A stretch of 64,000 bases of DNA, taken from positions 42,667-106,666 of the forward strand of contig JALESO010000012.1 of assembly GCA_022781925.1 (NCBI GenBank), in the 5' to 3' direction. Below the pieces are notes generated by a model. That model saw nothing but the letters and a program-made list of their open reading frames with translations. It did not search any database and was not told where the DNA came from. This stretch comes from Lachnospiraceae bacterium. Its GTDB lineage: Bacteria; Bacillota; Clostridia; Lachnospirales; Lachnospiraceae. Of the stretch, positions 1 to 9,423 are shown piece by piece. A program made the position numbers and the translations under genes. Each line of letters begins with the position of its first letter. The first letter of the stretch is position 1.

Positions 1-1
1 C

Positions 2-223
2 GGCGAACTGTATGATATGGAAGATACAGATACCATCAAAAATGCCGGTGTGGCAGAAGAAGAGATCACGGTTGGTGAGGATGAATATTTTGTCCTGGGC
101 GATAACCGGAACAGCAGTGAGGACAGCCGTTATGCAAATATTGGCAATATCAAAAAAGAATATATCAAAGGAAAAGCATGGTTCGTGGTCCGTCCGTTTA
201 AGGAGATGGGCCGGATCAAGTAA
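2..223 (+). CDS. lepB: Signal peptidase I, C-terminal part (gene cut by window start)
   Basis: Only the last ~73 residues are in the window; the reading frame is open to the left edge. They contain GDNRNSSEDSR (near 98-130), the conserved C-terminal box of type I signal peptidases, and end in a short basic tail. The catalytic Ser and Lys lie outside the window. The enzyme is membrane-anchored and cleaves signal peptides from exported proteins. It stops 20 bp before ylqF, an order (lepB-ylqF-rnhB) common in Firmicutes, so the three genes are probably co-transcribed. Confidence 0.9.
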   Translation, partial: GELYDMEDTDTIKNAGVAEEEITVGEDEYFVLGDNRNSSEDSRYANIGNIKKEYIKGKAWFVVRPFKEMGRIK

Positions 224-243
224 CAGAAAGAAGGATAACAGAT

Positions 244-1095
244 ATGAATTTTCAATGGTACCCGGGGCATATGACAAAAGCAAAACGTCAGATGCAGGAA
301 GATATAAAACTGATCGATCTGGTCATTGAGCTGGTGGATGCGCGGATTCCCCTCAGCAGCCGGAATCCGGATATTGATGATCTCGGAAAAAACAAAGCAC
401 GGTTGATCCTGCTGAACAAGTCGGATCTGTCCGATGAGCGGAAAAATGAAGCCTGGGCTTCTTATTTTAAAGAAAAAGGATTTTATGTGGTGAAGCTGGA
501 TGCCCGCCGCAGAAACAGTATGAAGGAGATCCAGAATGTGATTCTGGAGGCATGTAAGGAAAAAATCGAGCGTGACCGCCGCAGAGGGATCAAAAACCGT
601 CCGGTGCGTGCCATGGTTGTGGGAATCCCAAATGTAGGAAAATCTACCTTCATCAATACTTTTGCCGGAAAAGCATGTGCAAAGACCGGCAATAAACCGG
701 GTGTGACAAAAGGAAAACAGTGGATCCGTTTGAATAAAGATGTGGAACTGCTGGATACACCGGGAATCCTCTGGCCGAAATTTGACGATCAGATGGTGGG
801 ACTGCGTCTGGCGCTGATCGGTTCCATCAAGGATGAAATCTTGAATATCGATGAACTTTCTCTGGAACTGATCTCTTATCTGAAGGAGAACTATGCCGGT
901 ACACTGGCAGGCCGTTATGAAGTGGACGAGAATGTGGAACGTCCGGTGGAACTTCTGGAAGCCATTGCGCAGAAACGTGGCTGTGTACAGCGCGGCAACG
1001 AGATTGATTACAGCAAGGCAGCAGCACTTGTCATCGATGATTTCCGGTCCGGACGTCTGGGACGCATTACATTGGAACTGCCGGAGGGGAACTAA
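244..1095 (+). CDS. ylqF: Ribosome biogenesis GTPase YlqF/RbgA
   Basis: A 283-residue circularly permuted GTPase: the G4 motif NKSD (residues 58-61) comes before G1 GIPNVGKST (127-135) and G3 DTPG (171-174). This order defines the YlqF/RbgA family, which helps late assembly of the 50S subunit. The N-terminus (FQWYPGHM) is also typical. The C-terminal ~100 residues form the family's helical RNA-binding part. Length matches B. subtilis RbgA (about 280). ATG follows an AGAAAGAAGGA ribosome site. The gene sits between lepB and rnhB with only 1 bp to rnhB, so an operon is likely. Confidence 0.95.
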   Translation: MNFQWYPGHMTKAKRQMQEDIKLIDLVIELVDARIPLSSRNPDIDDLGKNKARLILLNKSDLSDERKNEAWASYFKEKGFYVVKLDARRRNSMKEIQNVILEACKEKIERDRRRGIKNRPVRAMVVGIPNVGKSTFINTFAGKACAKTGNKPGVTKGKQWIRLNKDVELLDTPGILWPKFDDQMVGLRLALIGSIKDEILNIDELSLELISYLKENYAGTLAGRYEVDENVERPVELLEAIAQKRGCVQRGNEIDYSKAAALVIDDFRSGRLGRITLELPEGN

Positions 1096-1096
1096 G

Positions 1097-1864
1097 ATGG
1101 AAGTTAGAAAAATCGGTGAGATCAAAGAGGAGTTAAAAGCAACGGCGGATACCGATCTGCCGGAATTTATCAGGAGATATGCCGCGGATGAACGTGCCGG
1201 AGTCAAAACGGTGCTGGCACAGGCGCAGAAACGGCAGGAAAAATATGAAAAAGAACTGCTGCGTATTGACGCATTGAAAATCTATGAGCGGAAATATGCG
1301 GATTATGCCTTCATCTGCGGGATTGATGAGGTAGGGCGTGGTCCATTGGCAGGTCCGGTGGTAGCCGGCGCAGTGATCCTTCCAAAAGACTGTAATATTT
1401 TATATATCAATGATTCGAAAAAACTCAGTGAAAAGAAGAGAGAAGAATTGTATGATGTGATCATGGAGCAGGCGGTGGCCACCGGTATCGGCATGGCATC
1501 TCCGGCCCGGATCGATGAGATCAATATCCTGCAGGCAACTTATGAAGCAATGCGGGAAGCCATCAGCAAGCTGGATCCGCAGCCGGATCTGCTGCTGAAT
1601 GATGCGGTGACCATTCCGGAAGTAGATATTTATCAGGTTCCGATTATCAAAGGCGACGCGAAAAGTATCTCCATCGGTGCGGCAAGTATCATCGCAAAGG
1701 TGACCAGGGACCGGCTGATGGTGGAATACGATAAAGTGATGCCGGAGTATGGATTTGCTTCCAATAAGGGCTATGGCTCTGCGGCACACATCGAGGCACT
1801 GAAAAAATATGGTGCGACACCGATTCACAGACGGAGCTTTATACATAATTTTATTACCGTATAG
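1097..1864 (+). CDS. rnhB: Ribonuclease HII
   Basis: A 255-residue RNase HII, which cuts RNA in RNA-DNA hybrids and removes misincorporated ribonucleotides. Visible signatures are GIDEVGRGPLAGPVVAGAV, with the first two acidic catalytic residues, DSKKLS, and the LLNDA aspartate. The first ~70 residues are a lysine/glutamate-rich extension before the catalytic core, as in many Firmicute RnhB proteins. The open frame extends upstream to 893 inside ylqF. I chose the ATG at 1097 because GGAGGGG lies 8 bp before it and it starts 1 bp after the ylqF stop. Confidence 0.95.
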   Translation: MEVRKIGEIKEELKATADTDLPEFIRRYAADERAGVKTVLAQAQKRQEKYEKELLRIDALKIYERKYADYAFICGIDEVGRGPLAGPVVAGAVILPKDCNILYINDSKKLSEKKREELYDVIMEQAVATGIGMASPARIDEINILQATYEAMREAISKLDPQPDLLLNDAVTIPEVDIYQVPIIKGDAKSISIGAASIIAKVTRDRLMVEYDKVMPEYGFASNKGYGSAAHIEALKKYGATPIHRRSFIHNFITV

Positions 1865-1979
1865 ATTCAGAGATTCGAAGAAGATTTGAATTCCACATGA
1901 TTTGAGCGGAATATATTTGAAAACTGGTGCACAGATAAACAGGAACTTGTTATTTGCCGGAGAGAGTAGAAAGGCAAAG

Positions 1980-2345
1980 ATGAATACAAGAAAAATCGGA
2001 ACTGCACAGGAACAGCGGGTGGCTGCATGGATGAAGCAGCATGGGTATTACATTGTGGAGCGCAATTTTAACTGCCACTTCGGAGAAATTGATCTGATTG
2101 CCAGAAAAGACGGCTATCTGATCTTTGTGGAAGTGAAATACCGCAGTAATCTGGCTTATGGAGAACCCTGTGAGGCAGTGGATCTCCGCAAACAGAAACG
2201 GATTTCCAATGCGGCAGCATTTTATCTGAGACGTTATGGGTATCCGATGGATCAGCCCTGCCGTTTTGATGTGGCGCAGGTGTCGGCAGATGGGATCGAA
2301 CTGCTGGAAGATGCGTTTCCCTATTGTGGGATTTTTTCAATGTGA
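1980..2345 (+). CDS. YraN/UPF0102 family endonuclease-like protein
   Basis: A 121-residue protein with the UPF0102 pattern: G-x-x-x-E near the N-terminus, then NFNCHFGEIDLIARKDGYLIFVEVKYR, i.e. the E-x-D...E-V-K core of a restriction-endonuclease-like (PD-ExK) fold. No specific substrate is known for this family. An upstream in-frame ATG (1902) would add 26 unconserved residues. The ATG at 1980, 7 bp after GAAAGG, gives the normal family length of about 120. It follows rnhB, as in many Firmicutes. Confidence 0.88.
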   Translation: MNTRKIGTAQEQRVAAWMKQHGYYIVERNFNCHFGEIDLIARKDGYLIFVEVKYRSNLAYGEPCEAVDLRKQKRISNAAAFYLRRYGYPMDQPCRFDVAQVSADGIELLEDAFPYCGIFSM

Positions 2346-2416
2346 CAGATACTGCGTCAGGAAGCGGAGTCTAACAATGTGCCTGTGTGGCATTGGAAAC
2401 GAGAGAAGGTGAATGG

Positions 2417-3391
2417 ATGGAACATACAAAGACAGAAGATACACAAAGAAATCATACAGAACCAGATTATACAGAAAAAGATACGATGGATAAAAAACAA
2501 AACGAGGGCATGGAAGATTTTATTGCATCAGCGATCAGACGAAAAAACGAAGAAGTGCAGACTCTTCGGCTGGAGACACATCGGCTGAAAAACGGTGCAC
2601 AGGTACCGTTGTTTCATTTTCCACTTCTGGACCAGACCGGGGAGGTCCGTCATTGTTTTACCACACGATACGGTGGTGTCAGCGAAGGGATTTTCTCCAG
2701 TCTGAACCTCAGTTTCAACCGGGGAGATGTAAAAGAGGATGTGGAAGAAAATTATCGCAGAGTGGCAGAAATCCTGGGGACAGACTGTGCGCATCTGGTG
2801 TGCTCCGATCAGACACACACAACGAATGTGCGGCTGGTGACCAAAGCGGATGCAGGTAAGGGTGTGATCTCTCCGAGGGATTATACGGATGTGGATGGCC
2901 TGATCACAGACATTCCGGGACTGACACTGGTAACCTTTTATGCGGACTGTGTACCGTTGTATTTCGTGGATCCGGTACATCATGCCATTGGACTGAGTCA
3001 TTCCGGCTGGCGTGGTACGGTTGCCCGTATGGGAAAATGCACGTTGGAAGCTATGCACGAGGCATTTGGAACAGAAGCTTCCGATGTGTACTGTGCCATC
3101 GGACCGTCGATTTGCCAGGATTGTTACGAGGTCAGCGAAGATGTGGCAGAGCAGTTTATGCAGGTGTTTCCGGGACATGAGTCAGAACTTCTGATTGATA
3201 AAGGAAACGGAAAATATCAGCTGGATCTGTGGAAGGCAAATGAGATTGTGCTGCTGGATGCAGGGGTACAGAAAGCGCATCTGGAAGTGACGGATGTATG
3301 TACCTGCTGCAATCCGGAGTTGTTGTTTTCACATAGAGCCAGTCATGGAAAACGGGGAAATCTGGGGGCATTTCTGTGCCTGAATGCTTAG
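2417..3391 (+). CDS. pgeF: Laccase-domain / peptidoglycan editing factor PgeF (YfiH family)
   Basis: A 324-residue YfiH-family protein. The family's metal-site motifs are present: CSDQTHTTNV, YADCVPLYFVD and HSGWRGT, followed by the C-terminal CTCCNPELLFSHR. Members have been linked to copper oxidase, purine-nucleoside phosphorylase/adenosine deaminase and cell-wall editing activities, so the true substrate is uncertain. The first ~50 residues are a charged low-complexity extension absent from most homologues (usual length ~270-280). ATG 2417 was preferred over the ATG at 2387 because of GAGAAGGTG upstream, but a later start is possible. Confidence 0.85.
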   Translation: MEHTKTEDTQRNHTEPDYTEKDTMDKKQNEGMEDFIASAIRRKNEEVQTLRLETHRLKNGAQVPLFHFPLLDQTGEVRHCFTTRYGGVSEGIFSSLNLSFNRGDVKEDVEENYRRVAEILGTDCAHLVCSDQTHTTNVRLVTKADAGKGVISPRDYTDVDGLITDIPGLTLVTFYADCVPLYFVDPVHHAIGLSHSGWRGTVARMGKCTLEAMHEAFGTEASDVYCAIGPSICQDCYEVSEDVAEQFMQVFPGHESELLIDKGNGKYQLDLWKANEIVLLDAGVQKAHLEVTDVCTCCNPELLFSHRASHGKRGNLGAFLCLNA

Positions 3392-3462
3392 AGTGAAAAC
3401 AGGTTGATAACGAATCAGAAATGTTCTTGAAAAATAGTATGTGAGCAGACGGGAAACATTCA

Positions 3463-3491
3463 TTGTTATGTTATGTGATAAACAGTATATT
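3463..3491 (+). promoter_or_regulatory. Predicted sigma70 promoter for the acetyltransferase gene
   Basis: TTGTTA (3463-3468), 17-bp spacer, TATATT (3486-3491). It lies in the 134-bp gap after pgeF and gives a leader of about 28 nt before the ATG at 3526. Prediction by eye only. Confidence 0.5.
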
Positions 3492-3525
3492 GGGAAAAGA
3501 TTTTACAGGAGAAAGGAATAATAGG

Positions 3526-4188
3526 ATGCATTTAAAAGACAGAATCGCAAATGGCATGCTTTTTTATGAGCACGGACACAAGGATCCGGTAGATATTGAA
3601 CAGGAAAAGGAACTTGATGCACTGCGCAGACATTGCAAAGAGGTCATGTTTGATTATAACCATACCCGTCCGGATGATCGGGAGAAACGGCAGGAACTGT
3701 TAAAAGGACTGTTGGGGAAATGCGGGGATGGCGTGTTTATCGAGGACGGAGTCCATATGTCCTATGGCTGTCATCTCTATCTGGAAGGCGCCTTTTATGC
3801 GAATTTTAATCTGAGCGTTGTGGATGATGGTGATATTTTTATCGGAGACAGGACGATGATCGGTCCAAACGTGACGCTTTGTACCACAGGCCATCCGGCA
3901 GATCCGGAGTACCGTGAGATGGTGGCGCATTATTCTCTGCCGATCCACATTGGCAGAAATGTCTGGATCGGAAGTAATGCGGTGATCCTTCCGGGAGTGA
4001 CCATTGGGGATAACAGTGTCATCGGAGCCGGCAGTGTTGTGACGAAAGATATTCCGGCAAATGTGATCGCAGTCGGAAATCCGTGCCGTGTATCCAGAGA
4101 GATTGGGGAGAGAGACCGGGAATACTATTTCCGTGATCTGAAAATGGATTTCCCGTATACCTCAGATAAGATCACATCGGAAGAATAA
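3526..4188 (+). CDS. Maltose/galactoside O-acetyltransferase family protein
   Basis: A 220-residue hexapeptide-repeat (left-handed beta-helix) acetyltransferase. The N-terminal ~55 residues match the Mac domain (RIANGMLFYEHGHKDPV...). The rest has imperfect hexapeptide repeats (IFIGDRTMIGPNVTL, IHIGRNVWIGSNAVILPG, VTIGDNSVIGAGSVV), with the catalytic-type histidine in CTTGHP and the terminal NPCRV. These trimeric cytosolic enzymes move acetyl from acetyl-CoA to sugars such as maltose, glucose or galactosides; the substrate here is unknown. ATG 3526 has AGGAGAAAGG 8 bp upstream. The longer frame from 3463 is not used. Confidence 0.88.
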   Translation: MHLKDRIANGMLFYEHGHKDPVDIEQEKELDALRRHCKEVMFDYNHTRPDDREKRQELLKGLLGKCGDGVFIEDGVHMSYGCHLYLEGAFYANFNLSVVDDGDIFIGDRTMIGPNVTLCTTGHPADPEYREMVAHYSLPIHIGRNVWIGSNAVILPGVTIGDNSVIGAGSVVTKDIPANVIAVGNPCRVSREIGERDREYYFRDLKMDFPYTSDKITSEE

Positions 4189-4240
4189 ATCTCTCATCGG
4201 ATATTATTTGAAAAAAGATTACAAATGAGGGGTCAGGTAG

Positions 4241-5647
4241 ATGGAGAGGACAGAAAAGAGAAGTTTTTTTAGAAAGTTTATCGGAGATAAAAAGTTTTAC
4301 CTGATGGTACTGTCAATCGCGATCCCGATCATGATCCAGAACGGTATCACAAATTTTGTGAGCCTGCTGGATAATATTATGATCGGCCGGATCGGAACAG
4401 AACCGATGTCCGGCGCTGCGATTGTGAATCAGCTGATTTTTGTATACAATCTGTGCATTTTCGGCGGGGTATCCGGAGCCGGAATTTTTACGGCACAGTA
4501 TTTTGGAAAAGGAGATCAGGAAGGTGTCCGCAATACCATGCGTTACAAGCTGTGGATGGTGATCATTATCACAACAGCAACCATCGTATTGCTGCTGAGC
4601 AAGGGCGATGCGCTGATCCATATGTATCTGAACGGAGAAGGTACGGCGGCACAGGTGGCTGATACGCTGCGTTACGGCAGAGAGTATCTGGATATTATCG
4701 TGTGGGGACTGCCGGCCTTTATGATGGTGCAGGTCTACGCCAGCACGCTGCGTGAGTGCGGAGAAACCATGCTCCCGATGAAAGCCGGTGTGGTTGCTGT
4801 GCTGGTCAATCTGTTTTTTAATTTTATGCTCATTTATGGAATGTTGTTTTTCCCGGAAATGGGTGTAAGAGGAGCGGCGCTGGCGACGGTGATCTCCCGC
4901 TACGTGGAAGCACTGATCGTTATCGGGTGGACCCACAGGCATCGGGCGAAACATGTATTTGCGGAGGGGCTGTATCGTACCATGCGGATCCCCTGGGCAG
5001 TCATTAAACGGATCCTGATCCAGGGAACACCGCTGCTTCTGAATGAAACGCTGTGGGCGGCAGGAATGGCAATGCTGACCCAGTGTTATTCCGTGCGTGG
5101 ATTAAACGTCGTAGCCGGACTGAATATCTCGAATACAGTCAATAATATATTCAACATCGTATTTATTGCGCTGGGAGATTCCGTAGCCATCGTAGTGGGA
5201 CAGCTGCTTGGTGCAGGAAAGATGAAAGAGGCACGGGATACCGATAATAAAATGATCGCCTTTTCTGTGTTCTGCTGTACACTGGCGGCCTGTGTCATGC
5301 TGGTGCTGGCACCATTGTTTCCGAATCTGTATAATACGAATATGGAAGCCCGGGAACTGGCGAAATATTTTATTATCATTACGGCGATCTTTATGCCACA
5401 GAATGCTTTTTTACATGCGGCGTACTTTACCCTCCGATCCGGCGGAAGAACTATCATTACCTTTTTCTTTGACAGCGTGTTTATCTGGGTGGTGAGCGTG
5501 TCACTGGCCTTTGTGCTCAGTCGTTTTGCTGCATTACCGGTGCTTGGAATTTATACCATTGTGCAGGCGGCAGACTTTATCAAATGTATCATCGGATTTA
5601 TACTGGTGAAAAAGGGTGTGTGGCTGCGTAATATTGTAACATCCTAG
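4241..5647 (+). CDS. MATE family efflux transporter
   Basis: A 468-residue polytopic membrane protein with about 12 hydrophobic segments arranged as two repeats of six. The start (KFYLMVLSIAIPIMIQNGITNFVSLLDNIMIGRIGTEPMSGAAIVNQL) is the typical MatE signature. Family members export drugs or metabolites with Na+ or H+ antiport. The ATG lies 6 bp after GAGGGGTCAGG. It is 52 bp downstream of the acetyltransferase gene and may be read with it. The substrate cannot be told from sequence. Confidence 0.9.
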   Translation: MERTEKRSFFRKFIGDKKFYLMVLSIAIPIMIQNGITNFVSLLDNIMIGRIGTEPMSGAAIVNQLIFVYNLCIFGGVSGAGIFTAQYFGKGDQEGVRNTMRYKLWMVIIITTATIVLLLSKGDALIHMYLNGEGTAAQVADTLRYGREYLDIIVWGLPAFMMVQVYASTLRECGETMLPMKAGVVAVLVNLFFNFMLIYGMLFFPEMGVRGAALATVISRYVEALIVIGWTHRHRAKHVFAEGLYRTMRIPWAVIKRILIQGTPLLLNETLWAAGMAMLTQCYSVRGLNVVAGLNISNTVNNIFNIVFIALGDSVAIVVGQLLGAGKMKEARDTDNKMIAFSVFCCTLAACVMLVLAPLFPNLYNTNMEARELAKYFIIITAIFMPQNAFLHAAYFTLRSGGRTIITFFFDSVFIWVVSVSLAFVLSRFAALPVLGIYTIVQAADFIKCIIGFILVKKGVWLRNIVTS

Positions 5648-5685
5648 CAACTGCGGGATAACAAAAAAATCAGCATAGAAAAATG

Positions 5686-5730
5686 ACAGGACCGATATCC
5701 GGAGTGGCGGAATTCCGGATGCGGTCCTGT
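5686..5730. terminator. Inverted repeat downstream of the MATE gene, likely terminator
   Basis: The arms ACAGGACCG (5686-5694) and CGGTCCTGT (5722-5730) pair perfectly. The inner TATCCGG/CCGGAT arms extend the stem across a one-base bulge. An A-run (acaaaaaaa) precedes it, so the minus-strand reading has a T-run; the plus side has only TTATATAA. It may act mainly as a 3'-end stabiliser. Confidence 0.55.
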
Positions 5731-5991
5731 TATATAATGGGTAAAATATATAATATACGATAGTCGAATATAAGCGGAAAATGAGCGGATAGTCACCAAC
5801 TTGTTGGGTAGTGAAAAAAAGGTAATTGTTTCGTTAGAAATTTCACAAAAAAGGTTGAAATCTATAAAAATTGTGGTAAAATATAGACGAAGTTTCAGGG
5901 AAAACAAGGAACTTCATGTGAAAAATTGCTAAAAACAGCGGATGTCGAATCTGCTTGCAAAACACAATGTATATTTTAGGAGGAATTAGAA
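5731..5991 (+). promoter_or_regulatory. ppdK upstream region with sigma70 promoter
   Basis: This AT-rich stretch completes the 344-bp gap between the MATE gene and ppdK. It has no credible gene. A promoter is visible at TTGAAA (5855-5860), 16 bp, TAAAAT (5877-5882), giving a leader of about 100 nt. The leader starts with a small hairpin (GAAGTT 5889-5894 with AACTTC 5910-5915) and ends in a strong AGGAGG site 7 bp before ATG. A second weak dyad (TCACCAAC/GTTGGGTAGTGA, near 5795-5815) lies upstream of the -35 and could be an operator. Confidence 0.55.
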
Positions 5992-8619
5992 ATGGCAAAA
6001 TGGGTGTACTTATTTAGCGAAGGTAACGCCAGCATGCGCGAGCTTCTTGGAGGTAAAGGTGCAAACCTTGCTGAGATGACAGGTCTTGGACTTCCGGTAC
6101 CACAGGGCTTCACTATTACAACAGAGGCTTGTACACAGTACTACGAGGATGGCCGTGAGATTAATGATGAAATTCAGGGACAGATCAACGAGTACATTGG
6201 TAAAATGGAAGAGATTACTGGTAAGAAATTCGGTGACAAGGAGAATCCATTGCTCGTATCAGTTCGTTCTGGTGCAAGAGCTTCTATGCCGGGTATGATG
6301 GATACAATCTTAAACCTTGGTCTGAATGAGACAGTAGTAGAGGTATTAGCTGAGAAATCCAATAATCCGCGTTGGGCATGGGATTGCTATCGTAGATTTA
6401 TTCAGATGTATTCCGACGTTGTTATGGAAGTCGGCAAAAAATATTTCGAGCAGCTCATCGATGAGATGAAAGAGAAAAAAGGCGTTACTTATGACGTAGA
6501 ACTTACAGCAGAAGACTTAAAAGAGCTTGCTGGACAGTTCAAAGCTGAGTACAAAGCTAAAATCGGACAGGACTTCCCGGATGATCCGAAGGAGCAGTTA
6601 ATGGGAGCTGTAAAAGCAGTATTCCGTTCCTGGGATAACCCGCGTGCAAACGTTTACCGTCGTGACAACGATATCCCATACAGCTGGGGTACAGCCGTAA
6701 ACGTACAGGCTATGGCATTTGGTAACATGGGTGATGACTGTGGTACAGGTGTTGCATTTACCCGTGATCCGGCTACCGGCGAGAAGAAACTGATGGGTGA
6801 GTTCCTGATCAATGCTCAGGGCGAGGACGTAGTTGCAGGTGTTCGTACACCGATGCCGATCGCTAAGATGGAAGAGGAATTCCCGGAAGCATATGCTCAG
6901 TTCGTTCAGGTTTGCAAAACTCTGGAAGATCATTACAGAGATATGCAGGATATGGAGTTCACTGTTGAGAACAGAAAACTTTACATGTTACAGACACGTA
7001 ATGGTAAGAGAACAGCTCAGGCTGCATTAAAGATCGCTTGTGATCTGGTAGATGAGGGAATGAGAACAGAGAAAGAGGCAGTAGCTATGATCGAGCCGCG
7101 TAACCTTGACGCCCTGCTTCACCCGACATTCGATACAGCTGCATTAAAAGCTGCTACACCGATCGCAAAAGCTCTGGGCGCTGCTCCAGGTGCTGCTTGT
7201 GGTAAGATCGTATTCACAGCTGATGATGCTGTTGAATGGGCTGCAAGAGGAGAGAAAGTCGTTCTGGTTCGTCTTGAGACATCACCGGAAGATATCACAG
7301 GTATGAAAGCTTCTCAGGGTATCCTGACAGTTCGTGGTGGTATGACATCTCATGCAGCAGTAGTTGCCCGTGGTATGGGTGCTTGCTGTGTATCTGGATG
7401 CGGCGACATCATTATGGATGAAGAGAATAAGAAATTTACACTTGCAGGAAAAGAGTATCATGAAGGTGATGTAATCTCCTTTGATGGTTCCACAGGCTGC
7501 ATTTATGACGGAGCAATCCCGACAGTTGAAGCTACAATCGCCGGCGAGTTCGGAAGAATCATGGCTTGGGCTGACAAATACAGAAAATTAAAAGTTCGTA
7601 CAAATGCTGATACACCGGCAGATGCTAAGAAAGCTCGTGAGCTTGGTGCAGAAGGTATCGGACTTTGCCGTACAGAGCATATGTTCTTCGAAGGCGACAG
7701 AATTGACGCTTTCCGTGAAATGATCTGTGCAGATACAGTAGAAGAGAGAGAAGTAGCTCTTGAGAAGATCTTACCATATCAGCAGGGTGACTTCGAGCAG
7801 TTATACGAGGCAATGGAAGGCGAAGCAGTTACAATCCGTTTCCTTGATCCGCCACTTCATGAGTTCGTTCCGACAGAGGAAGAGGACATCAAGAAACTGG
7901 CAGACGCTCAGGGTAAATCCGTAGAGCAGATCAAAGCTATCATCGAAGGCCTGAAAGAGTTCAACCCGATGATGGGACATCGTGGATGCCGTCTTGCTGT
8001 AACATATCCGGAAATCGCTAAAATGCAGACAAAAGCAGTTATCCGTGCAGCAATCAACGTATCCAAAGCTCATCCGGACTGGAACCTGGTACCGGAGATT
8101 ATGATTCCGTTAGTAGGCGATATCAAAGAGTTAAAATATGTTAAGAAATTCGTTGTTGAGACAGCTGACGCTGAGATCGCAGCAGCAGGTGTTGATCTGA
8201 AATACGAAGTTGGTACAATGATCGAGATTCCGCGTGCAGCATTAACAGCTGACGAGATCGCAACAGAGGCTGAATTCTTCTGCTTCGGTACAAACGACTT
8301 AACACAGATGACATTCGGTTTCTCCCGTGATGATGCTGGTAAATTCCTGGATGCTTACTATGACGCTAAGATCTTTGAGAATGACCCATTTGCAAAACTG
8401 GATCAGGATGGCGTTGGTAAACTGATGGAGATGGCATTAAAACTTGGTAAACCGGTTCGCCCGACATTACATTGCGGTATCTGTGGAGAGCACGGCGGAG
8501 ATCCTTCTTCCGTAGAGTTCTGCCATAAGATCGGACTTGACTATGTATCCTGCTCACCGTTCCGTGTACCGATCGCTCGTCTTGCAGCAGCACAGGCAGC
8601 AATCGCTGATGAGAAATAG
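5992..8619 (+). CDS. ppdK: Pyruvate, phosphate dikinase
   Basis: 875 residues, full length for PPDK, which interconverts pyruvate + ATP + Pi and phosphoenolpyruvate + AMP + PPi. In order: an ATP-grasp nucleotide-binding part (1-~340), the phosphohistidine domain with GGMTSHAAVVARGMG (catalytic His454), and a TIM-barrel PEP/pyruvate domain with HCGICGEHGG (catalytic Cys831). These positions match the Clostridium symbiosum enzyme (His455, Cys831) almost exactly. Codon choice is strongly biased (CGT, GGT, TTC), as in highly expressed genes. It is monocistronic, with its own promoter and terminator. In anaerobes it serves PPi-linked glycolysis or gluconeogenesis. Confidence 0.97.
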   Translation: MAKWVYLFSEGNASMRELLGGKGANLAEMTGLGLPVPQGFTITTEACTQYYEDGREINDEIQGQINEYIGKMEEITGKKFGDKENPLLVSVRSGARASMPGMMDTILNLGLNETVVEVLAEKSNNPRWAWDCYRRFIQMYSDVVMEVGKKYFEQLIDEMKEKKGVTYDVELTAEDLKELAGQFKAEYKAKIGQDFPDDPKEQLMGAVKAVFRSWDNPRANVYRRDNDIPYSWGTAVNVQAMAFGNMGDDCGTGVAFTRDPATGEKKLMGEFLINAQGEDVVAGVRTPMPIAKMEEEFPEAYAQFVQVCKTLEDHYRDMQDMEFTVENRKLYMLQTRNGKRTAQAALKIACDLVDEGMRTEKEAVAMIEPRNLDALLHPTFDTAALKAATPIAKALGAAPGAACGKIVFTADDAVEWAARGEKVVLVRLETSPEDITGMKASQGILTVRGGMTSHAAVVARGMGACCVSGCGDIIMDEENKKFTLAGKEYHEGDVISFDGSTGCIYDGAIPTVEATIAGEFGRIMAWADKYRKLKVRTNADTPADAKKARELGAEGIGLCRTEHMFFEGDRIDAFREMICADTVEEREVALEKILPYQQGDFEQLYEAMEGEAVTIRFLDPPLHEFVPTEEEDIKKLADAQGKSVEQIKAIIEGLKEFNPMMGHRGCRLAVTYPEIAKMQTKAVIRAAINVSKAHPDWNLVPEIMIPLVGDIKELKYVKKFVVETADAEIAAAGVDLKYEVGTMIEIPRAALTADEIATEAEFFCFGTNDLTQMTFGFSRDDAGKFLDAYYDAKIFENDPFAKLDQDGVGKLMEMALKLGKPVRPTLHCGICGEHGGDPSSVEFCHKIGLDYVSCSPFRVPIARLAAAQAAIADEK

Positions 8620-8654
8620 AATATATAGTTGATTCATTTGACTAATTGAACTAT

Positions 8655-8690
8655 AATAGGCATATCACTTTGCGTGGTATGCCTATTTTT
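8655..8690 (+). terminator. Rho-independent terminator of ppdK
   Basis: Stem AATAGGCATATCAC / GTGGTATGCCTATT around a TTTGC loop, followed by TTT. It lies 36 bp after the ppdK stop. Confidence 0.85.
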
Positions 8691-8709
8691 ATGAAAGGAT
8701 TAAGATACA

Positions 8710-9405
8710 GTGGCTAAAAATCAGAAGACCTATGGGATAGTCGTAGACTATTTTAAGAAAAAAATCATAGCGGGAGACTTAAAACCGGGAGAAAAGCTTC
8801 CACCGGAGCGGGAGATCGCGGAGGAACTGGGCATCAGCCGTAATTCCGTCCGGGAAGCCATTCGTTTTATGGATATGACAGGTGTTATTTCTTCCCAGCA
8901 GGGATCCGGCAATTATATTACCTGCGATTTTCAGAGCAGTCTGGAGGAAACCATGGGGATGATGTTTGCCATGGATCAGATTGATTATATACAGCTCAGC
9001 CAGATCCGTTATTCTCTGGAGCGGCTGGCCTTTACACTGGCATTGGATCATGCCTCCGAAGCAGAGATCAGTCTGATGGAGGATTGCGTGAATAAGCTGG
9101 ATAAGAGCACAGATGCCAGCGTCAATAATGAATTGGACAAGAAGATCCATTATACACTGGCAAGAGCATCGGGAAATATTTTGATCCTGGATATTCTGGA
9201 AGCATGTTCCAGTGTGATCGATGAGTTTGTCAAAGATCTGCGCCGGGAGATCATTCGGAAAGAATCCGGAAAAGAGGCATTGAATGCCTGCCATCATCGG
9301 ATGGTCAGAGCGTTGCGGGAGCATAACCGGGAGGACGGAATTCTGGCATTGAAAGAGCATTTTGCCATTATTGATGAAATCCTGCTTGAGTGGAAAAATA
9401 AATAA
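8710..9405 (+). CDS. GntR/FadR family transcriptional regulator (FCD type)
   Basis: A 231-residue regulator. The N-terminal winged helix (1-75) carries the GntR signature GEKLPPEREIAEELGISRNSVREAIRFMDMTGVISSQQGSG. The C-terminal helical FCD domain (~85-225) has the metal-ligand type HYTLARASGN and CHHRMVRALREHN histidines, so it probably binds an organic acid effector. Start codon is GTG at 8710, ~10 bp after AAAGGA; no nearby ATG exists. It is 18 bp upstream of the diguanylate cyclase gene, so the two may be one transcript. It may control that unit, ppdK or the nearby transport genes; the sequence does not say. Confidence 0.9.
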   Translation: MAKNQKTYGIVVDYFKKKIIAGDLKPGEKLPPEREIAEELGISRNSVREAIRFMDMTGVISSQQGSGNYITCDFQSSLEETMGMMFAMDQIDYIQLSQIRYSLERLAFTLALDHASEAEISLMEDCVNKLDKSTDASVNNELDKKIHYTLARASGNILILDILEACSSVIDEFVKDLRREIIRKESGKEALNACHHRMVRALREHNREDGILALKEHFAIIDEILLEWKNK

Positions 9406-9423
9406 TAACATGGGGAGACGGAT

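Noticed and set aside
130..1206. 358-codon minus-strand frame opposite ylqF
   Set aside because: Antisense shadow of ylqF and rnhB with no domain; plus-strand genes carry all conserved motifs.
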